Origin: Planctomycetota bacterium
Lineage (GTDB): Bacteria > Planctomycetota > GCA-002687715 > DRQF01
DNA: 8,122 nt
NCBI GenBank assembly: GCA_015485455.1
Contig: WFTN01000433.1
Span: forward strand, 1-8,122
Direction: 5' to 3'
The position numbers and the translations under genes are program-made. Each line of letters begins with the position of its first letter. The first letter of the stretch is position 1. Of this stretch, positions 1-7,800 are shown one piece after another. A model generated the notes under the pieces. The model had not been told where the DNA came from. It did not search any database and saw only the letters and a list, made by a program, of their open reading frames with translations.

Positions 1-247
1 CATTCATGAAAGTGAAGTTGAAGAGAGACAAGTCAGAGAAGTGAGCCTTCTGAATCATCTTCGCCACCATGCCCCAGTAGAGCCAGACGGCGAAACCACA
101 GAGCAGGTTCGGGATGGAGACCCAGAGATTCTGATAGGCAATCTTCTTGCCTTTTGATTTCCAGAATCCCTCATCTTCAGGATCCCATTTCAAAAGTGTC
201 CGACCATCCGCAATTTTTTCGTTGCGATCGGGACCAGATCCGCTCAT
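1..247 (-). CDS. narK: NarK-type nitrate/nitrite transporter, N-terminal 82 residues (cut by window edge)
   Basis: This is the start of a major facilitator transporter that would bring nitrate in and take nitrite out across the cytoplasmic membrane. The 82 residues visible match the NarK N-terminus: a polar tail, then WDPEDEGFWKSKGKKIA (about residues 21-37), then NLWVSIPNLLCGFAVWLYWG (41-60), which begins the first membrane helix. The W-x-PED-x-FW...G-x-x-IA...NLW-S-P pattern is characteristic of the family. The ATG at 247 has a good ribosome binding site, AAGGAG, 7 bases upstream. The gene lies 60 bases after narI on the same strand, where nitrate transporters are commonly found. The remainder, usually 400 or more residues in total, lies beyond position 1, so intactness and the NarK1 or NarK2 subtype cannot be judged. 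Confidence 0.9.
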   Translation of the reverse strand, partial: MSGSGPDRNEKIADGRTLLKWDPEDEGFWKSKGKKIAYQNLWVSIPNLLCGFAVWLYWGMVAKMIQKAHFSDLSLFNFTFMN

Positions 248-269
248 GACTTTTCTCCTTGGTTTATCA

Positions 270-286
270 GGGCCCAATGGAGGCCC
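270..286 (-). other. Small GC-rich hairpin in the narI-narK gap
   Basis: Arms GGGCC and GGCCC (5 bp, 7-base loop) lie in the 60-base gap between the narI stop and the narK start, just before the narK ribosome binding site. On the transcribed minus strand no run of T follows (the next bases are TGATAAACC), so it is not a standard intrinsic terminator. It could slow RNA decay or processing, or tune narK expression relative to narGHJI. With only five pairs it may have no function. Confidence 0.3.
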
Positions 287-307
287 CGTTGTTCGACTTG
301 ATAAGGT

Positions 308-1018
308 CTAATGTCCAATTCTCTTACGCCTTGGCCCGACCCAACGGACTACCTGTGTTCGCCTCCAGAAGTAAGGATTTGGAATAACCAAAATGTGAAC
401 CAATCTGGTGAAGGGGAATAAAGCGATGAGGGCAAAAGCAGACACCATGTGAAGTTTGACCATGGCTGGCAGAGCAACAATGAAGGACGTGTCCGGCGAC
501 AGCTTGAGCAAAGACCACAAGTAAGGTGCAGCGTTGGACGCATACCATGAGGAGCCCCAGCGCTCGAAGACGGCGATGTAGACACCTGACAGGAATTGAA
601 GCAACAAGATTGCGTAGAGAATCCAATCGGCAGTTGTCGTCACCGTCATGATCTTCTTGCTTCTGAAACGGCGCACAATAACGTTGACAAAGCCTACGAC
701 GGTCAGAATGCCGCAGACCAGAGCGCTAATCTCTAAGATGTAGAGGCGCAGGGGCTGGGAATTCCAAGCAATGACACTGCCGGGGATGAGGAAGCCCACT
801 ACATGACCAACGATGATGGCCAGAACACCATAGTGAAAAGGGACCATGCCCCAAAAATGATGTTTGTTCTCTAAGAACTGAGACGAAAGACTGGAATAGG
901 TAAACGTCTGAGTGCGATATCTTTGGATTGTCATCAGCAAGAAGACAACGAACGAAAGATAGGGAAGGACAACAAACATGAGATTGTTGAAGTCACCCAG
1001 GAACTCGTCGCTAAACAT
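308..1018 (-). CDS. narI: Respiratory nitrate reductase gamma subunit, diheme cytochrome b (NarI)
   Basis: NarI anchors the NarGH catalytic arm in the membrane, oxidises quinol and passes electrons through two b hemes to NarH. The 236-residue product has five hydrophobic segments at about 12-31, 55-79, 91-116, 131-152 and 183-212. Four histidines fit the known heme ligands: H62 and H72 (10 apart) and H190 and H208 (18 apart), the same spacings as H56/H66 and H187/H205 of E. coli NarI. The length is close to the E. coli protein (225). The C-terminus carries the positively charged tail and Q-x-VR motif of the family. The ATG at 1018 lies 8 bases inside the end of narJ and follows the ribosome binding site GGAGGAA (1023-1029), which indicates coupled translation. 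The start is well supported and nothing is missing. Confidence 0.97.
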   Translation of the reverse strand: MFSDEFLGDFNNLMFVVLPYLSFVVFLLMTIQRYRTQTFTYSSLSSQFLENKHHFWGMVPFHYGVLAIIVGHVVGFLIPGSVIAWNSQPLRLYILEISALVCGILTVVGFVNVIVRRFRSKKIMTVTTTADWILYAILLLQFLSGVYIAVFERWGSSWYASNAAPYLWSLLKLSPDTSFIVALPAMVKLHMVSAFALIALFPFTRLVHILVIPNPYFWRRTQVVRWVGPRRKRIGH

Positions 1019-1553
1019 GGCATTCCTCCGCGGTTATCTGACTCGCAATCTCAATAACCACGGCATTCGCGGCCTTCATGAGATGCAGGTAAGGACTTTT
1101 TGACTGAGAGAAACCGGAGATCATCTTGGTGATTCCTGGCTCAAGAAACCCGATGGCCAAATCGCGCATGCGCTTGGGATCAACCCGGGCAAAGAGCCGA
1201 ATCATCTGAGGCAAATGGTCAGGAAGCTCGGTGGTTGCTTCGATCCCTTGCTCGTTGAGGGCGGCCTTCATCTTCACCAAGAACGCCCCGCGGTCGTAAG
1301 ACTCCCCATAGATTTGCCAACCGATCTCTAAGCTGCACTGTGGATTGATGTCGAAAGTTCGGGTATAGAGTTCTTCCTGCTGCGTGGCAGAAAGCGGAGC
1401 CATGCCTGCGCGAAAGGCCTCGAAACTCTCCCGCGCTTGAAGGGGCGCTCCAGCGAAAAGTGTGCACAGCTGCTCGACTTGCGGCCGCACATCCCCCCGG
1501 GGATACTCAAGCATAGAGGCCAAGGCGTAGAGTGATTCTCTGATGTTCGACAT
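1011..1553 (-). CDS. narJ: Nitrate reductase assembly chaperone (NarJ)
   Basis: NarJ is a cytoplasmic chaperone of the TorD/DmsD/NarJ family. It binds apo-NarG, helps molybdenum cofactor and FS0 insertion, and holds back membrane docking until the enzyme is mature. The product is 180 residues and largely helical with no membrane segment. The family core is visible at about residues 62-96, LYTRTFDINPQCSLEIGWQ followed by an RGAFLVKM segment, and then ELPDHLPQMIRLF (109-121). It is shorter than E. coli NarJ (236 residues), mainly through a shorter C-terminal region; compact NarJ proteins occur in other phyla. The ATG at 1553 lies 2 bases after the narH stop, with only a weak upstream GGGGG, so initiation probably depends on ribosomes finishing narH. 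Its end overlaps narI by 8 bases. The order H-J-I is standard for nar operons. Confidence 0.93.
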   Translation of the reverse strand: MSNIRESLYALASMLEYPRGDVRPQVEQLCTLFAGAPLQARESFEAFRAGMAPLSATQQEELYTRTFDINPQCSLEIGWQIYGESYDRGAFLVKMKAALNEQGIEATTELPDHLPQMIRLFARVDPKRMRDLAIGFLEPGITKMISGFSQSKSPYLHLMKAANAVVIEIASQITAEECHV

Positions 1554-1555
1554 GA

Positions 1556-3049
1556 TTAGAGCCCCCGCTTAGGACCGGTCCGGAATCCGAAACCAGCCTC
1601 TTGTTTGTGCTCATGGGGCTCTTTCAACATCTCAAGAGCTTCTTCGCGGTGCATAGGTGGAATAACGAAGCGATCGTCGAAGGTACAGAGTGCGGTCATC
1701 TTGTAGATGGCATCGGCTTCGTCCTTGCTGCAGCCACTTTCAGCCAACATCTGTTCGGCCACCTTCATCTCGATATCACCGACAGTGATAGCCCGTCTGT
1801 ACATGCGAATGGCCATCTGTTTGCGCAAACCTGTTCGCAAGAAACTCTGGTCGCCAGCCCCGAAGATGCTGGCCAAGAATTCCATAGGAACTCGGGCTTC
1901 ATCAATACTGTGGAATAGTTTCTCAGAGGTATTCTGAGTCAGACCATCCGTATGGGTTGACATGACAGGCAGAAGTGGCGGCACATAGAAGAGCATCGGC
2001 AAGGTGCGGTACTCGATGTGTGGCGGCAAAGCGATGCCCCATTCTTTGACGAATTTGTAGACTGGCGACTTTTGTGCGCTTTCAATGACAGAATCGTGTA
2101 CGCCGGACTTCCGAGCAGCAGCGATCACCTCCGGGTCATGGGGGTTGAGGATCATGTCACGCTGCCCTTGAATCAATTGATCCTGAGGCAAATTGGCAAC
2201 TTCTTCCAATTTGTCTGCGTCGTAAAGCAAGACTCCCAGGTAGCGAATGCGACCAACACAAGAATGGAAGCAAGCAGGAGCTTGGCCAGTTTCCAAACGG
2301 GGGAAGCAGAGAATGCACTTCTCCGACTTGCCTGTGTGCCAGTTATAGTAGGTCTTCTTGTAAGGGCAGGCGGAGATGCAGGCACGCCAAGCACGGCAGC
2401 GGTTCTGGTCCACCAAGACAATACCGTCCTCACCTCGTTTGTAGAGAGCACCTGATGGGCAGGAAGCAACGCAAGACGGATTCAAACAGTGATTACAGAT
2501 TCGTGGGAAGTAAAACATCACCATGCGTTCGATGGCGAATAGTTGCTCCCGTTGCTCCGGCGTCAAGGACTCCAGGTTAGGATCGTTTTCTGCATAGACA
2601 GGCGAACCAGAAAGGTCGTCATCCCAGTTCGGACCAGCTTTGATGTCCATGTAGTCGCCGGTAATCATGGAGATTGGGCGAGCGGTGGGCTGATCATCTC
2701 CCTCAGGAGCATTGAACAACTCGTCATACTTGTAAGTCCAAGGCTCATAGTAGTCGTCGATACTTGGCTGAGACGGGTTGTGGAACATGTTAAAGAGAGT
2801 CCTCTTCTTGTCCATAGCCCGAAGCTTGAGTTTACCGTTCTCGTCTTTCAACCAGCCGCCGCGGTATGTTTCCTGGTCTTCCCAACGTGTCGGAAATCCA
2901 GTTCCTGGCTTCGTCTCTACGTTGTTCCACCACATGTACTCTGACCCCTTGCGGTCAGTCCAAATGTTCTTGCAAGCGATGCTACAAGTGTGGCAGCCAA
3001 TACATTTGTCGAGGTGAAACACCATCGATATTTGTGATCTAACGTCCAT
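1556..3049 (-). CDS. narH: Respiratory nitrate reductase beta subunit, iron-sulfur protein (NarH)
   Basis: NarH carries electrons from the hemes of NarI to NarG on the cytoplasmic side of the membrane. All cluster ligands are visible in the 497 residues. The N-terminal CIGCHTCSIAC gives C16, C19, C22 and C26. The CNHCLNPSCVASC motif gives C185, C188, C193 and C197. CRAWRACISAC gives C218, C224 and C228 with W221 in place of the fourth cysteine, which marks the [3Fe-4S] cluster. CILC and CFHSC give C245, C248, C260 and C264. Each is one residue later than in E. coli NarH, and the Trp is conserved. The length is near the E. coli 512. The ATG at 3049 follows AGAGGACA and begins 17 bases after narG. 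The opening MDVRSQISMVFHLDKC is typical of the family. No damage is seen. Confidence 0.98.
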   Translation of the reverse strand: MDVRSQISMVFHLDKCIGCHTCSIACKNIWTDRKGSEYMWWNNVETKPGTGFPTRWEDQETYRGGWLKDENGKLKLRAMDKKRTLFNMFHNPSQPSIDDYYEPWTYKYDELFNAPEGDDQPTARPISMITGDYMDIKAGPNWDDDLSGSPVYAENDPNLESLTPEQREQLFAIERMVMFYFPRICNHCLNPSCVASCPSGALYKRGEDGIVLVDQNRCRAWRACISACPYKKTYYNWHTGKSEKCILCFPRLETGQAPACFHSCVGRIRYLGVLLYDADKLEEVANLPQDQLIQGQRDMILNPHDPEVIAAARKSGVHDSVIESAQKSPVYKFVKEWGIALPPHIEYRTLPMLFYVPPLLPVMSTHTDGLTQNTSEKLFHSIDEARVPMEFLASIFGAGDQSFLRTGLRKQMAIRMYRRAITVGDIEMKVAEQMLAESGCSKDEADAIYKMTALCTFDDRFVIPPMHREEALEMLKEPHEHKQEAGFGFRTGPKRGL

Positions 3050-3066
3050 GGGATGTGTCCTCTCGT

Positions 3067-6000
3067 CTACCAGACCAGTTGTGGGAGTTTGCGTACAAAA
3101 ATGTGGGTATCACGGTTACATCCCGTCGGTCCCCAGTAGTTGAAGTGGTAGGTGAACTGTCCGTACCCGCCGATCATCAGGTTTGGCTTGAGCCTTGTCC
3201 GCACCAAACTGTTGTGACCGCCTGCACGCTTGTAACCACGAATTGGCGATTTCGGGATTCCCAAGGTGCGCTCAGGCGAGTGATAGATGATGCAAACACC
3301 ACGAGGAATGCGGCAAGAGACAACAGCGCGTGTCACAACCACACCATGGTCATTGTGAACTTCGACCCAGTCGTTGTCTGCGATGTCCAAAGTTTCAGCA
3401 TCTTTTTCATTGATCCAGAATGGCTCGCAACCCCGAGACAAAGTCGTCATGCGAGCGTTATCACCATAGGTCGAATGAATGTGCCACTTGCCATGAGGAG
3501 TGAGGTAGTTCAGCATCAAAGTCTGACCTTCATCCTTACTCACTTTGAGGTCGCCATATTGCTCAGGGGTTGGCCTTGGTTTGTACGTCGGCACATTCTC
3601 ACCAAACTGAATGTAGGTGTCATGATCGAGATACAAGTGCTGGCGGCCTGTGAGAGTTCGGAATGGGACCAGTCGTTCAACGTTATAGGTGAACGGCGCG
3701 TAGGCGCGCCCATTGTCCAGGAGGCCAGACCACATGGGACTGTTGATTAGTCTTTGAGGTTGAGCTTCCAAGTTTGCAAAATTAACCCGCCGATCACGAT
3801 TGTTGGCAGCTAAATCGGCCAAAGTGAGGCCGACCTTCTCTTCCATATTCTTGTAGGAACGATAGGCCAGTTCACCGTTGGTCACAGTGGCAAAGCGCAG
3901 GACGATCTCCGCCGCCTCTTTTGCTTGCGTGAGACTAGGGTAGGTTTCTCCACCCCACTTGACAACGGGAGAGTCGACTTTGACTTCTTCATAGACGTCG
4001 TCCACGGCATAGTGGGTGCCATGGGCTCCCAGCCCATTCTTGGGCACGTTTGGTCCGTAGGAAATAAACTGGTTGTAGAGGTTGGTGTAGTCGCGGGAAA
4101 CCACGGCCACATTCGGCATGGTCTTCCCAGGAATTGCCTTATCCTTGCCATTGACCCAATCTGGGATGTGCTCTTGAGCAATCTCTGCTGGGGTGTCGTG
4201 GGGCAAAGGAGTCACAACCACGTCACGAACCGGATTGGGATAGTGCTTCGCGGATAGTTCAGAGAACTTCTTGGCGATGGAACGGAAGATGTCCCAATCG
4301 CTCTTAGCTTCCCAGCAAGGAGGAACGGCTTCATTCAGCGGGTGAATAAAACTGTGCATGTCGGTGGAGTTGAGATCTGTCTTCTCATACCACGTGGCCG
4401 CCGGCAGGACGATGTCAGAATAGAGAGCGGATGTATCCATTCTGAAGTTGAGGTCGACGACTAAGTCCATCTTGCCTTCTGGAGCCACATCCCGCCATTG
4501 CACTTCGGAGACAGCGTCTTTCGCCACGTCTTCCGCAATGGCATTGTTGTGGGTACCCAAGTAATGCTTCAAGAAGTACTCATGCCCCTTGGCCGAGGAC
4601 ATCAGGGCGTTGCCACGCCAGATAAAGAACACCCGAGGCCAATTCTCTGGTGCATCCGGGTCTTCCACGGCGAATTTGAGATCGCGAGACTTCATGCCAT
4701 CCACGACCCACTGACGCACCTCAGCATCCGTCTTGGCGCCGGCAGCCTCAGCTTCCTTCACCAATTCAAAGGAGTTCTTGTTGAATTGAGGATAGAAGGG
4801 CAGCCAACCATTCTGAACGGCTCGAACTTGAGCGTCCATGGTGTGCTCCACGGGCATCTCCCCTTCGCGCACATCGGCGGCGACTACTTGGTACTCGCGA
4901 TAACTCTTTTCATAGCGCCATTGATCACTGTGGACATAGTGCCAACTCGGGGCATTCTGCAGACGGGACGGACCATACCAGTCCTTCGCCAAAGCCACAG
5001 AGGCCCATGATTCCATGGGAGCGAGTTTTTCCTGGCCCACATAGTGAGCCAAGCCGCCGCCATTCTTGCCGACACAACCACAAAAGACCAAAGCATGGAT
5101 CGCAGCCCGATACATGAGATTAGCGTGGTACCAGTGATTGATACCGGCCCCAATGATGACGGTGCACTTGCCGCCGGTGTGCTTGGCTGTTGTGCCCCAC
5201 TCTCTGGCAAACTTGATGAGATCTCGGCGATCAATCCCGGTATAGATCTCCGACCATGCAGGCGTATAAGGCATGCTGTCATCGTCGTAATCTTTGGGGT
5301 AAGCACCCTCAAGACCACGGGGAACACCATACTGAGCCATCATCACATCGTAGACCGTAGCCACTTTGACCTTGCCGTCGATGGTTTTGATTTCGCGGAT
5401 GGGGACATGCCGAGCGAGTTCACTTCCACCGCCAAAATCATCGAAGTAGAGGCCAATAGTCCCGTCGTTCTTGTTCAAGAATGTCAGCTCTGGGTTGAGA
5501 GCGCCACCGTCGACAGCGTCTTCCAGCTTCAGGTTCCATTTGCCCTTTTCTTCTCCCCAACGGCTTCCGATCGTACCCAGAGGAACCCTGGGCCGGGACT
5601 CATTCTCGTCCCAAATCAAGAACTTCCAATTGCTGTTTTCTTGATCGCCGAATCGTTCAAGCCGATTGGCGCGCAGCATCTTGCCAGCCCGCATCTTGCC
5701 GCCATCCTCGACGATTTCAACCAAGAAAGGAGAATCGGAATACTGCTTGACGTACTGGAGGAAGTCTGGGGTCTGTTGTTCGTGATGAAATTCCTTCAAC
5801 AGCACATGATTCACTGCCATCCACCAAGCGCCGTCTTGTCCAGCGTTGATCGAGATCCAGTCGTCAGCGAATTTTGCCACTTGACTGAAGTCAGGGGAGA
5901 ACACCACCATCTTGGAGCCATTATGCCGCGCTTCTGCAACAAAGTGACAATCCGGTGTCCGTGTCATGTTCAAGTTGGCGCCCATGACGGCCAACATTTT

Positions 6001-6726
6001 AGCGTTGTACCAGTCAGCCGACTCATTAACGTCGGTCTGCTCGCCCCAAGTCTCCGGGGAAGCGTTCGGCAAGTCGCAATACCAATCGTAGAACGACAAT
6101 GAGATACCGCCCATAAGCTGCATCATTCGGCTGCCAGCAGCGTAGCTGAGCATACTCATGGCAGGAATGGGTGAGAATCCAGCAATCCGGTCTGGACCAT
6201 GCTCCTTAGCTGTATGGATATTGGCGGAGGCCACAATCTCCAATGCCGTATCCCAGTCTGCACGCCTGAAGCCGCCCTTGCCTCGAGCTCTTTGCCAGCG
6301 TTTACGGGCCTCTTCATTATCTACCAGAGATTTCCAAGCAGCGACGGGATCGTCATGCTCAGAACGAGCCTTCTTCCAAAGATCAAGGAGTGCACCGCGG
6401 ATGTAAGGGTACTTCACCCGCAAAGGGCTGTAGAGATACCAGGAATAGGAGATACCTCTTTGGCAACCCCTTGGCTCGTACGGTGGAATTTCGCCTTCGA
6501 GCTCAGGATAATCAAGAGCCTGCATTTCCCAGGTTACGATGCCTTCTTTGACATGAATTTGCCAAGAGCAACTACCTGTGCAGTTCACACCATGGGTCGA
6601 GCGCACAACTTTGTCGTACTGATGACGGTTGCGATAGAACTCTTCCCAGGAACGCTGTGTCGGATCGTAGATGTCCTTGATCCATGAGTTGTCGTGTTCG
6701 CTTGAACCAGATCCATGCTTGATCAT
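3067..6726 (-). CDS. narG: Respiratory nitrate reductase alpha subunit, Mo-bisMGD catalytic subunit (NarG)
   Basis: NarG reduces nitrate to nitrite at a molybdenum bis-MGD cofactor, using electrons delivered by NarH. The 1219-residue product is close to the 1247 of E. coli. The FS0 cluster ligands are H45, C49, C53 and C88, the same H-x3-C-x3-C-x34-C pattern as in E. coli (49, 53, 57, 92). The segment [10 protein letters not shown] at 211-220 holds D218, which aligns with the molybdenum ligand D222 of E. coli, followed by WGEQTDV. An NHWYH motif lies at 530-534, followed by FCGCVG and [13 protein letters not shown], and the C-terminal cofactor-binding domain ends in [20 protein letters not shown]. 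There is no twin-arginine signal at the N-terminus, so a cytoplasmic active site is inferred. The ATG at 6726 overlaps the narC stop as ATGA, with AGGGG 8 bases upstream. The reading frame is intact. Confidence 0.98.
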   Translation of the reverse strand: MIKHGSGSSEHDNSWIKDIYDPTQRSWEEFYRNRHQYDKVVRSTHGVNCTGSCSWQIHVKEGIVTWEMQALDYPELEGEIPPYEPRGCQRGISYSWYLYSPLRVKYPYIRGALLDLWKKARSEHDDPVAAWKSLVDNEEARKRWQRARGKGGFRRADWDTALEIVASANIHTAKEHGPDRIAGFSPIPAMSMLSYAAGSRMMQLMGGISLSFYDWYCDLPNASPETWGEQTDVNESADWYNAKMLAVMGANLNMTRTPDCHFVAEARHNGSKMVVFSPDFSQVAKFADDWISINAGQDGAWWMAVNHVLLKEFHHEQQTPDFLQYVKQYSDSPFLVEIVEDGGKMRAGKMLRANRLERFGDQENSNWKFLIWDENESRPRVPLGTIGSRWGEEKGKWNLKLEDAVDGGALNPELTFLNKNDGTIGLYFDDFGGGSELARHVPIREIKTIDGKVKVATVYDVMMAQYGVPRGLEGAYPKDYDDDSMPYTPAWSEIYTGIDRRDLIKFAREWGTTAKHTGGKCTVIIGAGINHWYHANLMYRAAIHALVFCGCVGKNGGGLAHYVGQEKLAPMESWASVALAKDWYGPSRLQNAPSWHYVHSDQWRYEKSYREYQVVAADVREGEMPVEHTMDAQVRAVQNGWLPFYPQFNKNSFELVKEAEAAGAKTDAEVRQWVVDGMKSRDLKFAVEDPDAPENWPRVFFIWRGNALMSSAKGHEYFLKHYLGTHNNAIAEDVAKDAVSEVQWRDVAPEGKMDLVVDLNFRMDTSALYSDIVLPAATWYEKTDLNSTDMHSFIHPLNEAVPPCWEAKSDWDIFRSIAKKFSELSAKHYPNPVRDVVVTPLPHDTPAEIAQEHIPDWVNGKDKAIPGKTMPNVAVVSRDYTNLYNQFISYGPNVPKNGLGAHGTHYAVDDVYEEVKVDSPVVKWGGETYPSLTQAKEAAEIVLRFATVTNGELAYRSYKNMEEKVGLTLADLAANNRDRRVNFANLEAQPQRLINSPMWSGLLDNGRAYAPFTYNVERLVPFRTLTGRQHLYLDHDTYIQFGENVPTYKPRPTPEQYGDLKVSKDEGQTLMLNYLTPHGKWHIHSTYGDNARMTTLSRGCEPFWINEKDAETLDIADNDWVEVHNDHGVVVTRAVVSCRIPRGVCIIYHSPERTLGIPKSPIRGYKRAGGHNSLVRTRLKPNLMIGGYGQFTYHFNYWGPTGCNRDTHIFVRKLPQLVW

Positions 6727-7565
6727 TTTTGACCCCTAACCAATTTGCCGCGAACGCCAGTGAAGCGTCGCCGCCAAACAAAATCACAGAGCAGCAACGC
6801 TGCGACCGCACCCACGACACCAAAAATCAGAAATTCAATGCCCGGCCCTGGGGCCTCGCCTTCTTTCTTCGCTGCCTCTTTCATGTAGGCCAACAAAGGA
6901 AGAATCTCATCTGTGTGTATGGGTGATACTTTGAAGACAGGCGCCATCGTTTCTGTAGCTGGAGAGCTCAACCATGCCCCCAAGACCTTGCGCCCGTTGA
7001 GACGGGCATAGGCGTCCGTCAAATCAGGACCAAGAAGGCCGCCACCGAGACCACTTTGGCCAGCAATGGTATGACAGGAAGCACATGCAGGAGCGCCACT
7101 TTGCATGCGAGTTGCGCCGCTGAAGAGAGCCTCACCCAACTCAACGTCTTCAGCAGTGAAGGGGCGATCAGAGAGACTGAGGCCAGCGAACTTCGATCGC
7201 TCCAGCTTCGATTCGGCCTTGATGAGATCAAGAAGTCTCCGGGCCCGGTCCTTTGTCATTCCCGCCACCTTGGGCATAGGAACGTTACGAGCCTCTGCCA
7301 ACAATTTCTTGGCGTAAGCGTCGCCGCTGGCAATCACTGCCCCAGGATCGACAATGAAATTGATGAGCCAATCTCTGTCCTTTCGATCTTCGACGTTCTT
7401 TAAGTCCGGCCCAGTCAGAGGGCCACCACCGATCGTGTGACAGCTCGCGCAGTTCGCTTGGAAGTATTCAGATGTTTCCTGAGCGCTGAGTGATCCGACC
7501 AAGAGCAACAATGCTCCCAGCACCGCCAACCCACTTCGACCAGCTTTCGTAAATGAGAGCTCCAT
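6723..7565 (-). CDS. narC: Membrane-anchored periplasmic diheme cytochrome c at the head of the nar operon (NarC-like)
   Basis: The 280-residue product has a signal peptide (basic start, hydrophobic 12-24, likely cut after SLSA at 28). Two cytochrome c domains follow. The first has CASCH at 39-43 with M97 (in NVPMPK) as a probable axial ligand. The second has CASCH at 161-165 with M207 (in TETMAPV). One helix at about 243-263 is followed by a basic tail (WRRRF...), so both hemes should face the periplasm with a short tail in the cytoplasm. Overlap with narG (ATGA) ties it to the reductase. Thermus thermophilus NarC has the same operon position, heme count and membrane attachment, and takes part in electron transfer linked to nitrate respiration and later denitrification steps; the same role here is inferred. 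The ATG at 7565 is preferred over an in-frame GTG at 7607: it has GAGGAA upstream and gives a normal signal peptide. Confidence 0.88.
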   Translation of the reverse strand: MELSFTKAGRSGLAVLGALLLLVGSLSAQETSEYFQANCASCHTIGGGPLTGPDLKNVEDRKDRDWLINFIVDPGAVIASGDAYAKKLLAEARNVPMPKVAGMTKDRARRLLDLIKAESKLERSKFAGLSLSDRPFTAEDVELGEALFSGATRMQSGAPACASCHTIAGQSGLGGGLLGPDLTDAYARLNGRKVLGAWLSSPATETMAPVFKVSPIHTDEILPLLAYMKEAAKKEGEAPGPGIEFLIFGVVGAVAALLLCDFVWRRRFTGVRGKLVRGQK

Positions 7566-7569
7566 GGCA

Positions 7570-7575
7570 TTCCTC
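7570..7575 (-). promoter_or_regulatory. Ribosome binding site that fixes the narC start
   Basis: GAGGAA ends 4 bases before the ATG at 7565 (core GAGG with a 6-base spacer). It selects this ATG over the upstream GTG at 7607, which would add 14 residues (MRYFRRLIHETRNA) before a signal peptide that is already complete. Confidence 0.75.
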
Positions 7576-7603
7576 GTTTCGTGAATGAGACGACGGAAAT
7601 ACC

Positions 7604-7618
7604 GCACGGTTTATGCCA
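7604..7618 (-). promoter_or_regulatory. Candidate sigma-54 (-24/-12) promoter for the nar operon
   Basis: The minus strand reads TGGCATAAACCGTGC. This matches the RpoN consensus TGGCAYRN4TTGC at all fixed positions except one: G for the first T of TTGC. The GG and GC doublets are exactly 10 bases apart, as required. Transcription would start near 7592, leaving a 27-base leader with the ribosome binding site at 7570-7575. The position in the only sizeable gap before the operon and the correct strand add weight. A match of this quality can arise by chance, and no activator gene is visible in the window. Confidence 0.4.
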
Positions 7619-7636
7619 ACCAGAACTGCTCACCCG

Positions 7637-7681
7637 TGGATTGTTAAACTACAAGTGGATAAAGACTTACGGCACTTGGAT
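7637..7681 (-). repeat. Three ATCCA motifs at about 20-base spacing, possible activator sites
   Basis: On the minus strand the copies read CAATCCAAGT, TTATCCACTT and CAATCCACGG, with cores at plus positions 7677-7681, 7656-7660 and 7637-7641. Start-to-start distances are 21 and 19 bases, about two helical turns each, which would place all three on the same face of the DNA. They lie about 45 to 90 bases upstream of the start predicted from the sigma-54-like element. They may be binding sites for a transcription activator; a five-base core is short, so chance is possible. Confidence 0.3.
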
Positions 7682-7775
7682 TGGGGGAGTCACAGAGGGA
7701 AATAGGGTTGACTGCATGCCTCAGAAGGCAACAAACCAACACGCAAACTCTAAACCTTTTGCTATCAAAGACTTA
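7661..7775. repeat. Nine-base direct repeat AAAGACTTA, two copies
   Basis: Plus-strand copies at 7661-7669 and 7767-7775 are identical and are each preceded by an AT-containing context (GGAT and CTATC). They are 106 bases apart, close to ten helical turns. They flank the middle of the leader. No known family site is recognised. Confidence 0.25.
7717..7730. other. Small perfect hairpin in the leader
   Basis: TGCCT and AGGCA form a 5-bp stem with a 4-base loop (CAGA on the plus strand). On the plus strand the 3' arm AGGCAAC could also pair with GTTG at 7707-7710 if the intervening bases bulge. It has no T run on either side. It could be an operator-like dyad or have no function. Confidence 0.2.
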
Positions 7776-7776
7776 A

Positions 7777-7800
7777 GGGTGCATTCTTCGTCATGCACCC
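7777..7800 (-). terminator. Probable intrinsic terminator of the upstream TPR gene
   Basis: Arms GGGTGCAT and ATGCACCC form a perfect 8-bp stem with an 8-base loop. On the minus strand it is followed by TTAAGTCTTT, only moderately T-rich, so the terminator would be imperfect. It lies 88 bases after the stop of the TPR gene and more than 200 bases before narC, which is a sensible place to separate the two transcripts. On the plus strand no T run follows. Confidence 0.5.

Noticed and set aside
1601..2944. Three plus-strand frames (1601-1918, 2018-2455, 2543-2944) opposite narH
   Set aside because: All are in codon-to-codon register with narH and are explained by the rarity of TTA, CTA and TCA codons there.
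3055..3750. Plus-strand open frame of 231 codons over the 3' end of narG
   Set aside because: It is in the same antisense register as narG and has no recognisable domain or credible ribosome binding context. narG itself is beyond doubt.
5044..6102. Long open frame of 352 codons on the plus strand inside narG
   Set aside because: It runs codon against codon with narG, where a stop arises only if narG uses TTA, CTA or TCA. These codons are rare here, so long antisense frames are expected. The product has no recognisable domain.
7605..7607. GTG as an upstream start of narC
   Set aside because: It lacks a ribosome binding site, would add 14 residues ahead of a complete signal peptide, and overlaps the sigma-54-like element.
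7655..7663. DnaA box-like TTATCCACT on the minus strand
   Set aside because: It is a single copy with one mismatch to TTATNCACA and no AT-rich or origin context. It is better described as one of three ATCCA motifs.
7754..7770. Possible FNR/DNR box around the ATCAA half site at 7764-7768
   Set aside because: Only one half site matches. The other side reads CCTTT instead of TTGAT, so no palindrome is present.
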